Shown here: piece after piece, positions 32,489 to 40,297 of the stretch
Position numbering within the stretch: the stretch's first letter is position 1
How the letters are laid out: every line of letters starts with the position of its first letter
Source: AC-50 sp035640455
GTDB taxonomy: Bacteria > Actinomycetota > Thermoleophilia > Gaiellales > Gaiellaceae
Direction: 5' to 3'
Assembly: GCA_035640455.1 (NCBI GenBank)
Contig: DASQWB010000002.1
Location: 1 to 64,000, forward strand
Length of the DNA: 64,000 bases
Notes under the pieces: generated by a model
The model's input: only the letters and a program-made list of their open reading frames with translations
What the model was told of the DNA's origin: nothing
Database searches by the model: none
Translations under genes and position numbers: made by a program

Positions 32489-34546
32489 GTGGCCCTCGAC
32501 GTCGCGGCTCCCTCGGCGGAGCGCCGCTCGTTCGGCGCCGTCCGCGTCGGCGCGGTCCCCGCGTGGGTCGGGCTGCCGGGGATCGTCCTCGCGAGCTTCC
32601 TGCTCCGGCTCGCCGCGGCCTTCGCGCACTCGACGCCGCTCTACTTCCCCGACGAGTACATCTACGGCGGTCTCGCACGCAGCCTCGCCACCTCCGGCCG
32701 GCTCGCGATTCGCGGCACCTCCGCGCACTTCCCGGCGCTGCTCGAGCCGCTGCTCGCGGCGCCGTTCTGGCTCTTCGGCGACCCTGTCCTCGCGTACCGG
32801 CTGACCCAGGGGCTGAACGCGCTCGCGATGTCGGTCGCGGCGATCCCGGTCTACCTGCTCGCGCGCCGGCTCGGCCTCGGGAGCGGGCTCGCGCTCGGCG
32901 CTGCCGCGCTCGCCGTCGCGTGCCCGGACCTCCTCTACGCCTCCTTCGTGATGGCCGATCCCATCGCGTACCCGCTGGTGCTCGGTGGGATCTACGTCGG
33001 CGTTTGCGCTCTCGAGCGGCCGACGCGCCGCGCGCAGCTCGCCTTCGTCGCTTTGGGCGCGGCCGCGACCTTCGCGCGGCTCCAGTACGTCGTGCTCCCG
33101 GCGGCGTTCGTCGTCGCGGCGGTGGTGCTCGAGCGGCGCCGCGTGCTGCGCGTGCACCGGCTTCCCCTTGCGCTCCTGGCGGCGCCGGTGGTGGCGGCGC
33201 TGGCGGTCGGGCCGTCGCGTGTCCTCGGCTACTACTCGGGAATCGCGCACCTGCACGTCGGGGTCGGGTCGATCCTTCACTGGGCCGCCGCCGACGCGAT
33301 GCTGCTCGCGTACTCGGCGGGCTGGATCCTCGTCCCGAGTGCGCTGATCGGATTCGCGCTCGCGCTCGCGCGGCCTCGCGACCGGGCCGAGCGGTCATTC
33401 GGCGTGCTCGTCTTCGTGTTCGCGCTGGGCCTCTTCGCCGAGGCCGCGCTCTACGCCTCGAGCGGTTCGACGCGGTTCCAGGAGCGCTACCTCTTCACGC
33501 TCCTGCCGCTCGTGGCGCCGGCTTTCGGGCTCTACGTCACGCGCGGCTGGCCGCACCGGCTCTGGCTCGGGGCGCTCGCGGCGGGGATGGTCGTGCTCTC
33601 GGCGCGGATCCCACTCTCCGGCTTCACAGCCGCCGACAACAAGCAGGACTCGCCGTTTCTCTTCGCCGTCTTCCGCTTGGAGAGCATCCTCGGCGTCGGC
33701 AGCGGCGCTCTCGCCGTCGCGCTGGCCGCCGCGGCACTGTCGCTTGCGGCCGTGGCGGTGGCGCGCCGACCGCGCGGGGCGGCTGTGGCCGTCGGACTGG
33801 CCGTGGTCGCGGCGGGCGCAGCGTCGGTCGGCGCGTTCGCCTTCGACGCGCGCAATGCGCGCAACGTCCGCAGCTCGCACCTGCCGCCCGACCTGCGCTG
33901 GATCGACCACGCCGCCGCCGGTCCCGTCACGCTCCTCCAGACGCCCGGCGCCCCACGCGGCCGCGCGCTCGAGCAGCTGTTCTGGAACCGCTCCGTCAAC
34001 CGCATCGTGCTGTTAAAAGGTGCCGTCCCGACCGACGCCTTCGGCGCCGAGACGGTGCGGGTGGGCACGGATGGCCGGCTGCTAGGTCGCCGGGGGCCGA
34101 TTCGCGGCTCGCTTCTCGTCGAGAACTTCGGCGCGCGCGTCGACCTTTCTGGTGCGCAGCGGGTGGCACGGGGCGCGAGCCTCGAGCTGTGGCGCTCACG
34201 CGGGGTGCTGCGGTTGTCTGTGCTCGCCTCGGGGCTCTATTTCGACGGCTGGCTGGCGCGAACGGGCTCGGTGACGGTGTGGCCAGACGGGAGCGGCCGC
34301 GCCCGCGGGACGCTATCGCTCGAGCTGCGGCTCCCGCCGGGGACGGAGCGAACGCCGCTCCGCTTCCGAGCTCCGGGCGTGGAGCGGCGCGTGTGGGTGT
34401 CGCCGGGCGGCCACCGGACCGTCCGCTTCGCGGTGTCGTCGCGCGGCCCGTGGCGCCTCGTCTTCAAGACGACGCAGACCGGCTTCCTCGGCGACGGCCG
34501 AGCAATCAGCGTGCAAGCCGCCGCGCCCCACCTAGTCAGGCGCTAG
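32489..34546 (+). CDS. Membrane glycosyltransferase-like protein (GT-C/PMT type)
   Basis: 685 residues. About 12 hydrophobic helices in residues 25-450 are followed by a large soluble beta-rich C-terminal domain (about 455-685). The first periplasmic loop has STPLYFPDEYIYGGLARSLA, the acidic motif (Asp-Glu) typical of GT-C glycosyltransferases that use polyprenyl-phosphate sugars (GT39/ArnT-like). GSTRFQERYLFTLLPLVAPA is another common landmark. Acceptor and sugar are unknown. Start GTG 32489. The gene sits between two inverted copies of the E2 repeat (31793-31950 and 34569-34734). Confidence 0.82.
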   Translation: MALDVAAPSAERRSFGAVRVGAVPAWVGLPGIVLASFLLRLAAAFAHSTPLYFPDEYIYGGLARSLATSGRLAIRGTSAHFPALLEPLLAAPFWLFGDPVLAYRLTQGLNALAMSVAAIPVYLLARRLGLGSGLALGAAALAVACPDLLYASFVMADPIAYPLVLGGIYVGVCALERPTRRAQLAFVALGAAATFARLQYVVLPAAFVVAAVVLERRRVLRVHRLPLALLAAPVVAALAVGPSRVLGYYSGIAHLHVGVGSILHWAAADAMLLAYSAGWILVPSALIGFALALARPRDRAERSFGVLVFVFALGLFAEAALYASSGSTRFQERYLFTLLPLVAPAFGLYVTRGWPHRLWLGALAAGMVVLSARIPLSGFTAADNKQDSPFLFAVFRLESILGVGSGALAVALAAAALSLAAVAVARRPRGAAVAVGLAVVAAGAASVGAFAFDARNARNVRSSHLPPDLRWIDHAAAGPVTLLQTPGAPRGRALEQLFWNRSVNRIVLLKGAVPTDAFGAETVRVGTDGRLLGRRGPIRGSLLVENFGARVDLSGAQRVARGASLELWRSRGVLRLSVLASGLYFDGWLARTGSVTVWPDGSGRARGTLSLELRLPPGTERTPLRFRAPGVERRVWVSPGGHRTVRFAVSSRGPWRLVFKTTQTGFLGDGRAISVQAAAPHLVRR

Positions 34547-34568
34547 CCCCCGTCTCCCGCGCCTGTTG

Positions 34569-34734
34569 GACCAGGCGAAAGGCCGCCGGAGCCGGGCTTC
34601 GCCCGGCGGGAGGTCAGCTACGGCGGTCCCGCCACGACGCACAAACCGTCGCCGGCTCCTGAAACGCCGGAACCCGAGCGGCCGCCCGAAAGGAGGGGGC
34701 TCGTGGGGGAATCAGGGGTTTCCCCCGCGTCGTT
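34569..34734 (-). repeat. Dispersed ~155-bp repeat, copy E2b
   Basis: Inverted partner of E2a; on the minus strand it starts right at the stop of rpoD (TAA 34733-34735) with CGCGGGGGAA, ACCCCTGA, TTCCCCC, then GAGCCCCCTCCTTTCGGGCG, GTTTCAGGAGCCGGCGACGG and CCGGGCGAAGCCCGGCTCCG. The initial hairpin would act as the rpoD terminator. Confidence 0.8.
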
Positions 34735-35827
34735 AGACGCAGTCTTTGAGTCCCTGCGCCTCGGGCAGCGACTCGAGCTTCTTGAGCGTGTTGTTCTCGA
34801 TCTGGCGAATGCGCTCGCGCGTCACGCCGAACGCGCGGCCGACCTCCTCGAGCGTGCACGGCTGCTCGCCCTTGAGGCCGAACCGCAGCTCGATCACCTT
34901 GCGCTCGCGCTCGGGCAGCGACGACAAGGCGTTCTCGATGTCGCCCCGCCGCAGAGACAACGAGGCCGAGTCGAAGGGCGACTCGGCCTGCTCGTCCTGC
35001 ACGAAGTCCCCGAGCTCGGACTCTTCCTCTTCGCCGATCGGCTTCTCGAGCGAGACGGGAAGCTGCGACATGCGCAGGATCTCGCGTACCTCCTCGGTCG
35101 TCATCTCGAGCTCGGACGCGATCTCGTCGGGCCGCGGCTCGCGCCCGAGCCGCTGGACGAGCTGGCGCTCGATGTGGACGACCTTGTTCAGCTTCTCGAC
35201 CATGTGGACGGGGATCCGGATCGTCCGCGCCTTGTCGGCGATCGCCCGCGTCACCGCCTGCCGGATCCACCACGTCGCGTACGTCGAGAACTTGTAGCCC
35301 TTCCGGTAGTCGAACTTCTCGACCGCGCGGATCAGGCCGAGCGAGCCCTCCTGGATCAGGTCCAAAAAAGAGAGGCCACGGCCCAGGTACGACTTCGCGA
35401 TCGAGACCACGAGGCGCAGGTTCGCCTCGATCATCTGCGTCTTCGCGGCCATGTCCCCGCGCTCGATCCGCTTCGCGAGGTAGACCTCCTGGTCGGCCGT
35501 CAAGAGCGGCACCTTGCCGATCTCGCGCAGGTAGAGCCGCAGCGAGTCGAGCGACGGCTCCACGGTCAGGTCGAGCTTCGGCCCCTTCTCCTCCTCCGCC
35601 AGCGCCGGCTGCTCGTGCGGCGGGTGCTTGTGCGTCTCTCCCTCGACGAGCTCGATCGAGTGGTCGATCAAGTAGGTGTAGAAGTCTTCGATCTGCTCCT
35701 TGGTGAGCTCGACGTCTTCGAGTCCGGCGACGATCTCGTCGTACGTCAGGAACCCCTTCTCCTGACCGTCTTGGACGAGCTTCTGGAGTTCCTCTACGTC
35801 TGGAAGAGAGATGTCGACGGTGAGCAT
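34733..35827 (-). CDS. rpoD: Primary RNA polymerase sigma factor (RpoD/SigA)
   Basis: 364 residues. Region 1.2 (DSLRLYLREIGKVPLLTADQ), region 2 (NLRLVVSIAKSYLGRGLSFL, LDLIQEGSLGLIRAVEKFDY and KFSTYATWWIRQAVTRAIAD with the -10-melting aromatics), region 3 (IRIPVHMVEKLNKVVHIERQ, LGREPRPDEIASEL) and region 4 (LPERERKVIELRFGL, TLEEVGRAFGVTRERIRQIE) are complete. It directs housekeeping transcription. N-terminal region 1.1 is short and acidic, as in actinobacterial SigA-type factors. Start ATG 35827. Upstream on the minus strand a TACTAT (35933-35928) could be its -10 element, but I see no clear -35. Confidence 0.96.
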   Translation of the reverse strand: MLTVDISLPDVEELQKLVQDGQEKGFLTYDEIVAGLEDVELTKEQIEDFYTYLIDHSIELVEGETHKHPPHEQPALAEEEKGPKLDLTVEPSLDSLRLYLREIGKVPLLTADQEVYLAKRIERGDMAAKTQMIEANLRLVVSIAKSYLGRGLSFLDLIQEGSLGLIRAVEKFDYRKGYKFSTYATWWIRQAVTRAIADKARTIRIPVHMVEKLNKVVHIERQLVQRLGREPRPDEIASELEMTTEEVREILRMSQLPVSLEKPIGEEEESELGDFVQDEQAESPFDSASLSLRRGDIENALSSLPERERKVIELRFGLKGEQPCTLEEVGRAFGVTRERIRQIENNTLKKLESLPEAQGLKDCV

Positions 35828-35965
35828 GGACCTCGGCTTTCTGCGCTCGGCGGGACGGGGGACTCGAACTGCCTAGGCACGCAAAGAGCCGGTACACCCT
35901 GCCCCCGGCTCACCTGATCGTGGCCGGATAGTACACAGCCTCCGCCCGAACCGGAAGCAATTTCT

Positions 35966-36859
35966 TTACAGCGCGGTCACGATCTCGCCACATTCCTCGT
36001 CGCGACTGTTCAGGAGCGGGAGTCGGCCGAGTCCAGCACGCTCGAGCGCCTGGCGATCGAGCCCGAGCCGGGCGAGGAAGGAGCCGAGCGCGGGCCGCAC
36101 TCCGCGCCCGCTGCCGTCCGCCACCTTCAGCGCGACGCCGACACGGTCAGGGCCGACGGCACAGAGCAGGCCCTCCGCTCCGCCCTTCGCAGTCCAGCCG
36201 GGAAAGGCCTTCATGAGCAGCGTGTCCGCCGCGTCGCCGCCCCGGATCAGCTCGGGGTGAGCGCGCATCGCCGTCGCGACGCGCGGGCCCGCGTCGAGCG
36301 ACTCGAGCCGCGAGAACGCGTGCGCCATCCGCTTGAGGGTCAGCGCGAACGTGACGACGCCGCAGCCGTCAACGGCGGTGGCCATGTCCGCCGCGGACAC
36401 CTCCGCCGCGGCCGCGACCTCCGCGAGGCAGCCCTCCTGCACCGGATGGCCGGCTAGCCGGTAGCCACGCGCCGGCCAACCCCGCGTCCGAGCTAACGCG
36501 AGCATCCCCGCGTGTTTGCCGGAGCAGTTGTGACGCAACCGCGACCCCTGCTCCACGCCGCACTCGAGGTCGTCCTCGGTCGCGTCCGCCTTGGTCAGCA
36601 GCGCGCGCACGGCCTCGAGCTGGTCGGGCTGCGCTCTATGGGACGCGCTCGCGATCGCCAGGTCTCGCTCGTCCATGTCCTCGCGCGCGCGCGCGAGGGG
36701 CAGCGCCTGGAGCGGCTTCGCGGAGGAGCGCATGAAGGTGACCAGCTCCGCGTCGCCGGCGAAGGCGACCACCCGCCCGTCCTCCACCGCGACTGCGTGC
36801 ACAACGTGCACCGCCTCGACGACCGCGCCGCGGCGAACGACTACCCTGAGCGGCTCCAC
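35966..36859 (-). CDS. L-asparaginase II family protein
   Basis: 297 residues of the Rhizobium etli-type asparaginase (AnsA/COG4448) family, which hydrolyses asparagine to aspartate and ammonia and is unrelated to E. coli AnsB. Signatures: FMRSSAKPLQALPL (Ser-x-x-Lys catalytic pair), ERDLAIASASHRAQPDQLEA, RLRHNCSGKHAGMLALARTR, TAVDGCGVVTFALTL with the family's cysteine, and GWTAKGGAEGLLCAVGPD. Start GTG 36859 lies 12 bp from the divergent fpg start, so the promoters must overlap the coding regions. Ends close to the rpoD promoter region. Confidence 0.93.
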   Translation of the reverse strand: MEPLRVVVRRGAVVEAVHVVHAVAVEDGRVVAFAGDAELVTFMRSSAKPLQALPLARAREDMDERDLAIASASHRAQPDQLEAVRALLTKADATEDDLECGVEQGSRLRHNCSGKHAGMLALARTRGWPARGYRLAGHPVQEGCLAEVAAAAEVSAADMATAVDGCGVVTFALTLKRMAHAFSRLESLDAGPRVATAMRAHPELIRGGDAADTLLMKAFPGWTAKGGAEGLLCAVGPDRVGVALKVADGSGRGVRPALGSFLARLGLDRQALERAGLGRLPLLNSRDEECGEIVTAL

Positions 36860-36871
36860 CGGAAGGACCCT

Positions 36872-37699
36872 ATGCCCGAACTACCCGAGATGGAGGCGTG
36901 GCGGCGTGCCCTCGACGAGCCGGTCAGCGCGTTCCCGATCTCGCGCGCAGGCCCCGCGCACGTCGCCACGCTGAAGACGTACGACCCGCCGCTGAGCACG
37001 CTCGAGGGGCGCCGCCTCGCGGGCGCGCGCCGGCGGGCGAAGCGGCTCCTCTTCCCCACCGACGACGGCGAGCTCGTCGTCCTCGTCCACCTGATGACGG
37101 CGGGGCGGCTGCGCTACCTCCGCTTGGGCGAGAAAGGGCCGAAGACGCCGGCGTTCCAGCTCGTATTCGAGGGTGGCGCGCGGCTCGTGCTGACGGAGGC
37201 CGGCTCAAAGAAGCGCGCCGGCGTGTGGCTGCTGACCCCCGAGGCAGCCGAGGCGGAGCTCGCGCACCTCGGGCCGGAGGCGCTCGGCCTCGGCGCCGAG
37301 CGGCTCGCGGAGATCTGCGCCGACGAGTCGCGCCGCCTGCACTCGCTGCTCCGCGACCAGAAGCTGATCGCCGGCATCGGCCGGGCCTGGGCGAACGAGA
37401 TCCTGCATGCGGCGCGACTCTCGCCCTATGCACTCGCGCCCGAGCTCGACCGCGACGAGGTCGAGCGGCTGGCGGCCGCGATCGACGGCGAGCTCTCACG
37501 CGGCCTCGAGCTGCGCGAGCGCGGCGCGAACGACGCCCGCACGTACCGCGTCCACGACAAGCTCGGGCAGCCGTGCTACGTGTGCGGGACGCCGATCGCG
37601 CGCGTCGACTTCGAGGAGCACACGATCTACTACTGCCCTGAGTGCCAGACCGGGGGCCGCGTGCTCAAGGATCGCCGGCTCTCGCGGTTGCTGCGGTGA
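36872..37699 (+). CDS. Formamidopyrimidine-DNA glycosylase family (Fpg/Nei)
   Basis: 275 residues. N-terminal PELPEMEAWRR supplies the catalytic proline and glutamate for base excision of oxidised bases with AP-lyase activity. LVHLMTAGRLRYL is the LMxGR-type strand. The helix-two-turn-helix region has QKLIAGIGRAWANEIL. The C-terminal zinc finger CYVCGTPIARVDF...YYCPECQ has C-x2-C-x16-C-x2-C. Whether it is Fpg or Nei-like cannot be fixed. ATG 36872 follows GGAAGGA. A diverged copy of its last 57 bp lies downstream at 37800-37857, and the 18-bp palindrome shared with the ligase locus is at 37872. Confidence 0.93.
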   Translation: MPELPEMEAWRRALDEPVSAFPISRAGPAHVATLKTYDPPLSTLEGRRLAGARRRAKRLLFPTDDGELVVLVHLMTAGRLRYLRLGEKGPKTPAFQLVFEGGARLVLTEAGSKKRAGVWLLTPEAAEAELAHLGPEALGLGAERLAEICADESRRLHSLLRDQKLIAGIGRAWANEILHAARLSPYALAPELDRDEVERLAAAIDGELSRGLELRERGANDARTYRVHDKLGQPCYVCGTPIARVDFEEHTIYYCPECQTGGRVLKDRRLSRLLR

Positions 37700-37724
37700 G
37701 AGAGCACGCGACGGCTTCACAGGT

Positions 37725-37804
37725 GTCGACCGGTCGTTTCAGACGGACGCGCGGGCGAAGCCCGCACGTCCTGACGTCGGCACCGCAAGCGGTGCCTCGG
37801 TGCC
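37725..37804 (+). repeat. Dispersed 75-bp intergenic repeat, copy R2
   Basis: GTCGACCGGTCGTTTCAGACG, an internal GCGGGC-GAA-GCCCGC hairpin, ACGTCCTGACG, CGGCACCGCAAGCGGTGCC. It matches copy R1 (23139-23213, minus) over its whole length with a few substitutions. Confidence 0.8.
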
Positions 37805-37857
37805 AGACCGGGGCCGCGTCCTCAAAGGACGGCCGGCTGTCGCGCTTGCTGCGCTGA
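37800..37857 (+). repeat. Diverged duplicate of the fpg 3' end
   Basis: TGCCAGACCGGGG, CCGCGTCCTCAAAGGA, GGCCGGCTGTCGCGCTTGCT parallels 37644-37700 (end of fpg: CQTGGRVLKDRRLSRLLR), including the stop TGA, about 156 bp downstream. It has small indels and no upstream coding sequence, so it is a relic of a duplication or of a second fpg copy. Confidence 0.75.
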
Positions 37858-37871
37858 TACCGCAATCATCA

Positions 37872-37889
37872 TTGTGCACTAGTGCACAA
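37872..37889. promoter_or_regulatory. 18-bp perfect palindrome (copy C)
   Basis: TTGTGCACTAGTGCACAA followed by GCGG, 22 bp identical to the site upstream of LigC (14876). Here it lies between the fpg relic and the IS element, with no gene start directly downstream on the plus strand. Confidence 0.5.
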
Positions 37890-37915
37890 GCGGGAGAAGG
37901 GCCCGGCGCGGCCTC

Positions 37916-38730
37916 CTAGGTGGTGCGGATGAAGCGCTCGGCCTTGCCGTTGGTCTGTGGGCGATAGGGCGGGTGCGCAGGTGGCGGATGCCGAGCCGGC
38001 GGCAGGCGAGCGCGTGCAAGCTGGAGACGTAGGCTGAGCCGTTGTCGGTGAGCACGCGCTCGACCTCGATGCCGTAGCGGCGGTAGAAGGCGGCAGCGCG
38101 ACGGAGGAAACCGATCGCTGTCGTCGCCTTCTGGTCGGGCAGGACCTCGGCGTAGGCGAGCCGTGAGTGGTCGTCGATCGCCACGTGCACGTATTCCCAG
38201 CCGATTGTCTTGCGCTCGCGGCCGGAGGCGTCGAGCCGGCGTCGGTCCGGGTTTCGCTTCACGCCGCCGGTGATCCGTTTGCCGGCGCCGCCGTGGATGC
38301 GGCCCACTTGCTTGACATCGATGTGGACGAGCTCGCCCGGGCGCGAGCGCTCGTAGCGGCGCGGCTGCTCGAGCCCGAGTCGGCCGAGGCGGCCGAGACC
38401 GGCGCGCGCCAGCACCGCCGACACGGTCGAGACGGCCATCCCGAGCAGCTCGGCGATCTCGGCCGCACTTAGCCGCAGATGCCGCAGCGCGACGATCGCC
38501 CGCACCCGCTCGGCCGGGGTGCGATTGGCGACTCGCCGCGGCGCCGAGGAGCGGTCGCGAAGGCCGCCCTCGCCCTCGAGCCTATAGCGCCCAACCCACT
38601 TCCGGGCACAGCGCACGCTCACGCCAGCAGCGGCGGCCGCTGCGGTCAACGTCCACCCCTCGACAACGACCCGCTCAGCCAGCCGCCGCCTCCCACTCCA
38701 ACTGAGCGCCGCGTTACCGTGAAGCTTCAT
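37916..38730 (-). pseudogene. IS481-family transposase, frameshifted and C-terminally truncated
   Basis: Starts at ATG 38730 (MKLHGNAALSWSGRRRLAER). HTH part: GWTLTAAAAAAGVSVRCARK, RVANRTPAERVRAIVALRHL. DDE integrase core: RSRPGELVHIDVKQVGRIHG (first Asp), EYVHVAIDDHSRLAYAEVLP, RVLTDNGSAYVS (second Asp). After RRLGIRHLRTRP the frame slips by one base in a G/C run at about 37966-37975. The other frame then gives YRPQTNGKAERFIRTT with the catalytic Glu, and TAG. The usual last 50-60 residues are absent. The TAG is supplied by the flanking CCTAGG. With both a frameshift and a truncation it should be inactive. Confidence 0.85.
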
Positions 38731-38812
38731 CCGGGACCCTCCTTGAGCTGATTGCCTGGCAGCTCTCAGCCTCCAAGGAGGCCCGGATGAACCAACGTGC
38801 TTAGGAACTACA
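37921..38812 (-). mobile_element. IS481-type insertion sequence remnant flanked by CCTAGG
   Basis: The upstream end (minus orientation) starts TGTAGTTCCTAAGCACGTTG at 38812 and the element runs to 37921. The hexamer CCTAGG flanks both sides (37915-37920 and 38813-38818). NCTAGN is the target and 6-bp duplication described for Bordetella IS481. The CTAG on the right is also the stop codon of the aminopeptidase gene. The transposase end of the element is truncated and shows no matching terminal inverted repeat. Confidence 0.7.
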
Positions 38813-38813
38813 C

Positions 38814-39704
38814 CTAGGGCCTGGACCGCTCGACGCGCGACAGGAAGTCGTCGAGCAGCCGCAGGTAGTCCTCCGTTCGCTCGACGTGCGCCATGTGCGA
38901 CGCGTCGGGCACGATCACCGACTCGGCGCCAGGGATGCCCTGCGCGACGCTGCGGTTGATCGCCGGCGTCGCCTCGTCGTGCTCGCCGGTCACGACGAGC
39001 GTCGGGACCGTGATCTCGCCGAGCCGGTCGACAACGCTCCAATCGCGCAGCGTCCCGGTGACGTGGAACTCGCTGGGGCCGTTCATCGTCCGATAGACGA
39101 CGCCGTGCCGCTCGATGAAGTCGAACGTCCGGAGGACGCAGTCGGGCCACGGGAAGGTGCGGCAGACGTGCCGCCGGTAGAAGACGGCTGCCGCCTCGCC
39201 GTACTCCGGGTCGTCGGTCGTCCCGGCCGCCTCGTGCCGGTCGAGAACCTCTTGGATCCCGGCCGGAAGCTGCGCACGCAAGCGCGCCGTCTCCTCGACC
39301 CACTGCGGGATGCTCGCGGGCGCGCTCGCGAGCACGAGACCGGCGAGGCCGGGCTGTTGGGTGAGCGCGTACTCCATCGCGAGCATCCCGCCCCACGAGT
39401 TTCCGAAGACGTGCACGCGCTGGAGTCCGAGCGCCTCGCGCACGACGCCGACCTCCTCGACGAAGAGCTCCACCGTCCACAGCGACGTGTCGTCCGGAAG
39501 ATCAGACTTCCCACAGCCGAGCTGGTCGTAGAAGATCGCGCGGCGGCCGGTCTCGGCCATGCCCTCGAGCGGCTCCAGGTACTGGTGCGTGGCACCGGGG
39601 CCGCCGTGCAGGCAGAGCAGCGGCAGCTTGCCGGCCTCCTCGCTCTCGCCGACGACGCGGTACCACGTCCGGTAGCCGCGGAAGGGGACGAACCCCTCGG
39701 TCAC
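38814..39704 (-). CDS. Proline iminopeptidase-family alpha/beta hydrolase
   Basis: 296 residues. Oxyanion-hole motif LCLHGGPGATHQYLEPL near residue 35, YDQLGCGKSDLPDD, nucleophile elbow FGNSWGGMLAMEYAL (Ser), acid in VTGEHDEATP and catalytic His in DASHMAHVERTEDYL. This matches the proline-specific aminopeptidase/tricorn-interacting-factor F1 family. Start GTG 39704 overlaps the stop of the kinase-like gene (GTGA), so the two are coupled. Its stop codon TAG (38816-38814) lies inside the CCTAGG flank of the IS481-like element, so insertion occurred exactly at the end of the gene and left the protein intact or nearly so. Confidence 0.9.
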   Translation of the reverse strand: MTEGFVPFRGYRTWYRVVGESEEAGKLPLLCLHGGPGATHQYLEPLEGMAETGRRAIFYDQLGCGKSDLPDDTSLWTVELFVEEVGVVREALGLQRVHVFGNSWGGMLAMEYALTQQPGLAGLVLASAPASIPQWVEETARLRAQLPAGIQEVLDRHEAAGTTDDPEYGEAAAVFYRRHVCRTFPWPDCVLRTFDFIERHGVVYRTMNGPSEFHVTGTLRDWSVVDRLGEITVPTLVVTGEHDEATPAINRSVAQGIPGAESVIVPDASHMAHVERTEDYLRLLDDFLSRVERSRP

Positions 39705-40297
39705 TGGCCGCCGGGGAGCGTGACCCGCAACGTCTCTCCCTCGAGCTCGACCGAGCCGCCCAGCGCGCGGACGAGGCGGACGGCGACCGCCGCGCCGAGG
39801 TCGCGCAGGTCCTCGCCGAGCACGACCGGCGCCGACGACGGGGTAATCGGCGACACGCGCACCTCCCGGCCATCGACCCGCACGTCGACGCGTTCCAACC
39901 CCCCGTGCCGGAGCGCGCACCTGACCAGCGCCGCGAGCGCTCGCTCGGTCGCGGGCGCGTCGACCCTGACCACAGCTCCCTCGCCCTCGACCCGCACCAG
40001 CTCCTCGTCCAGCCGCGCCGCCGCGGCGCGCACGAGCTCGCCGAGCTCGACCTCGGTCGTCGTCGGCTCGTAGCGGCCGGCCTCGATCCGCGCCGCCAGG
40101 CTGAGCTCGTCGAGGAGCTCGGCCAGCTGGCCCGAGGCGGCCTCGATCATCTCGAGGTAGCGGCTCGCCGGCTCCTCCAGCCCGCCCGTGCGCGAGATCG
40201 TCCGTGCGAAGCCGTGCACCGTGGCGAGCGGCGTGCGCAGGTCGTGGCACGCAAGCGAGACGAGGCGTACGAAGGACGTATCCTGCTCGGAAGACAT
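39701..40297 (-). CDS. Degenerate histidine-kinase-like protein
   Basis: 198 residues from ATG 40297. A canonical HisKA H-box is present: VSLACHDLRTPLATVHGFAR (His near residue 20), followed by the dimerisation helices. The ATP-binding half is degraded. Where the N-box (N-x3-N) should be it reads ALAALVRCALRHGGL, and the G1/G2 glycine motifs are replaced by VVLGEDLRDLGAAVAVRLV. It therefore probably cannot bind ATP normally. No sensor or membrane segment is present. It may act as a phosphotransfer or scaffolding protein. Its start codon overlaps the start of the divergent folE2 gene by 2 bp, and its stop overlaps the aminopeptidase start. Confidence 0.75.
   Translation of the reverse strand: MSSEQDTSFVRLVSLACHDLRTPLATVHGFARTISRTGGLEEPASRYLEMIEAASGQLAELLDELSLAARIEAGRYEPTTTEVELGELVRAAAARLDEELVRVEGEGAVVRVDAPATERALAALVRCALRHGGLERVDVRVDGREVRVSPITPSSAPVVLGEDLRDLGAAVAVRLVRALGGSVELEGETLRVTLPGGQ

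Noticed and set aside
35840..35890. tRNA-like GGCAGTTCGAGTCCCCC upstream of rpoD on the minus strand
   Set aside because: Resembles a T-arm but the stem does not pair and no acceptor or anticodon arm can be built.
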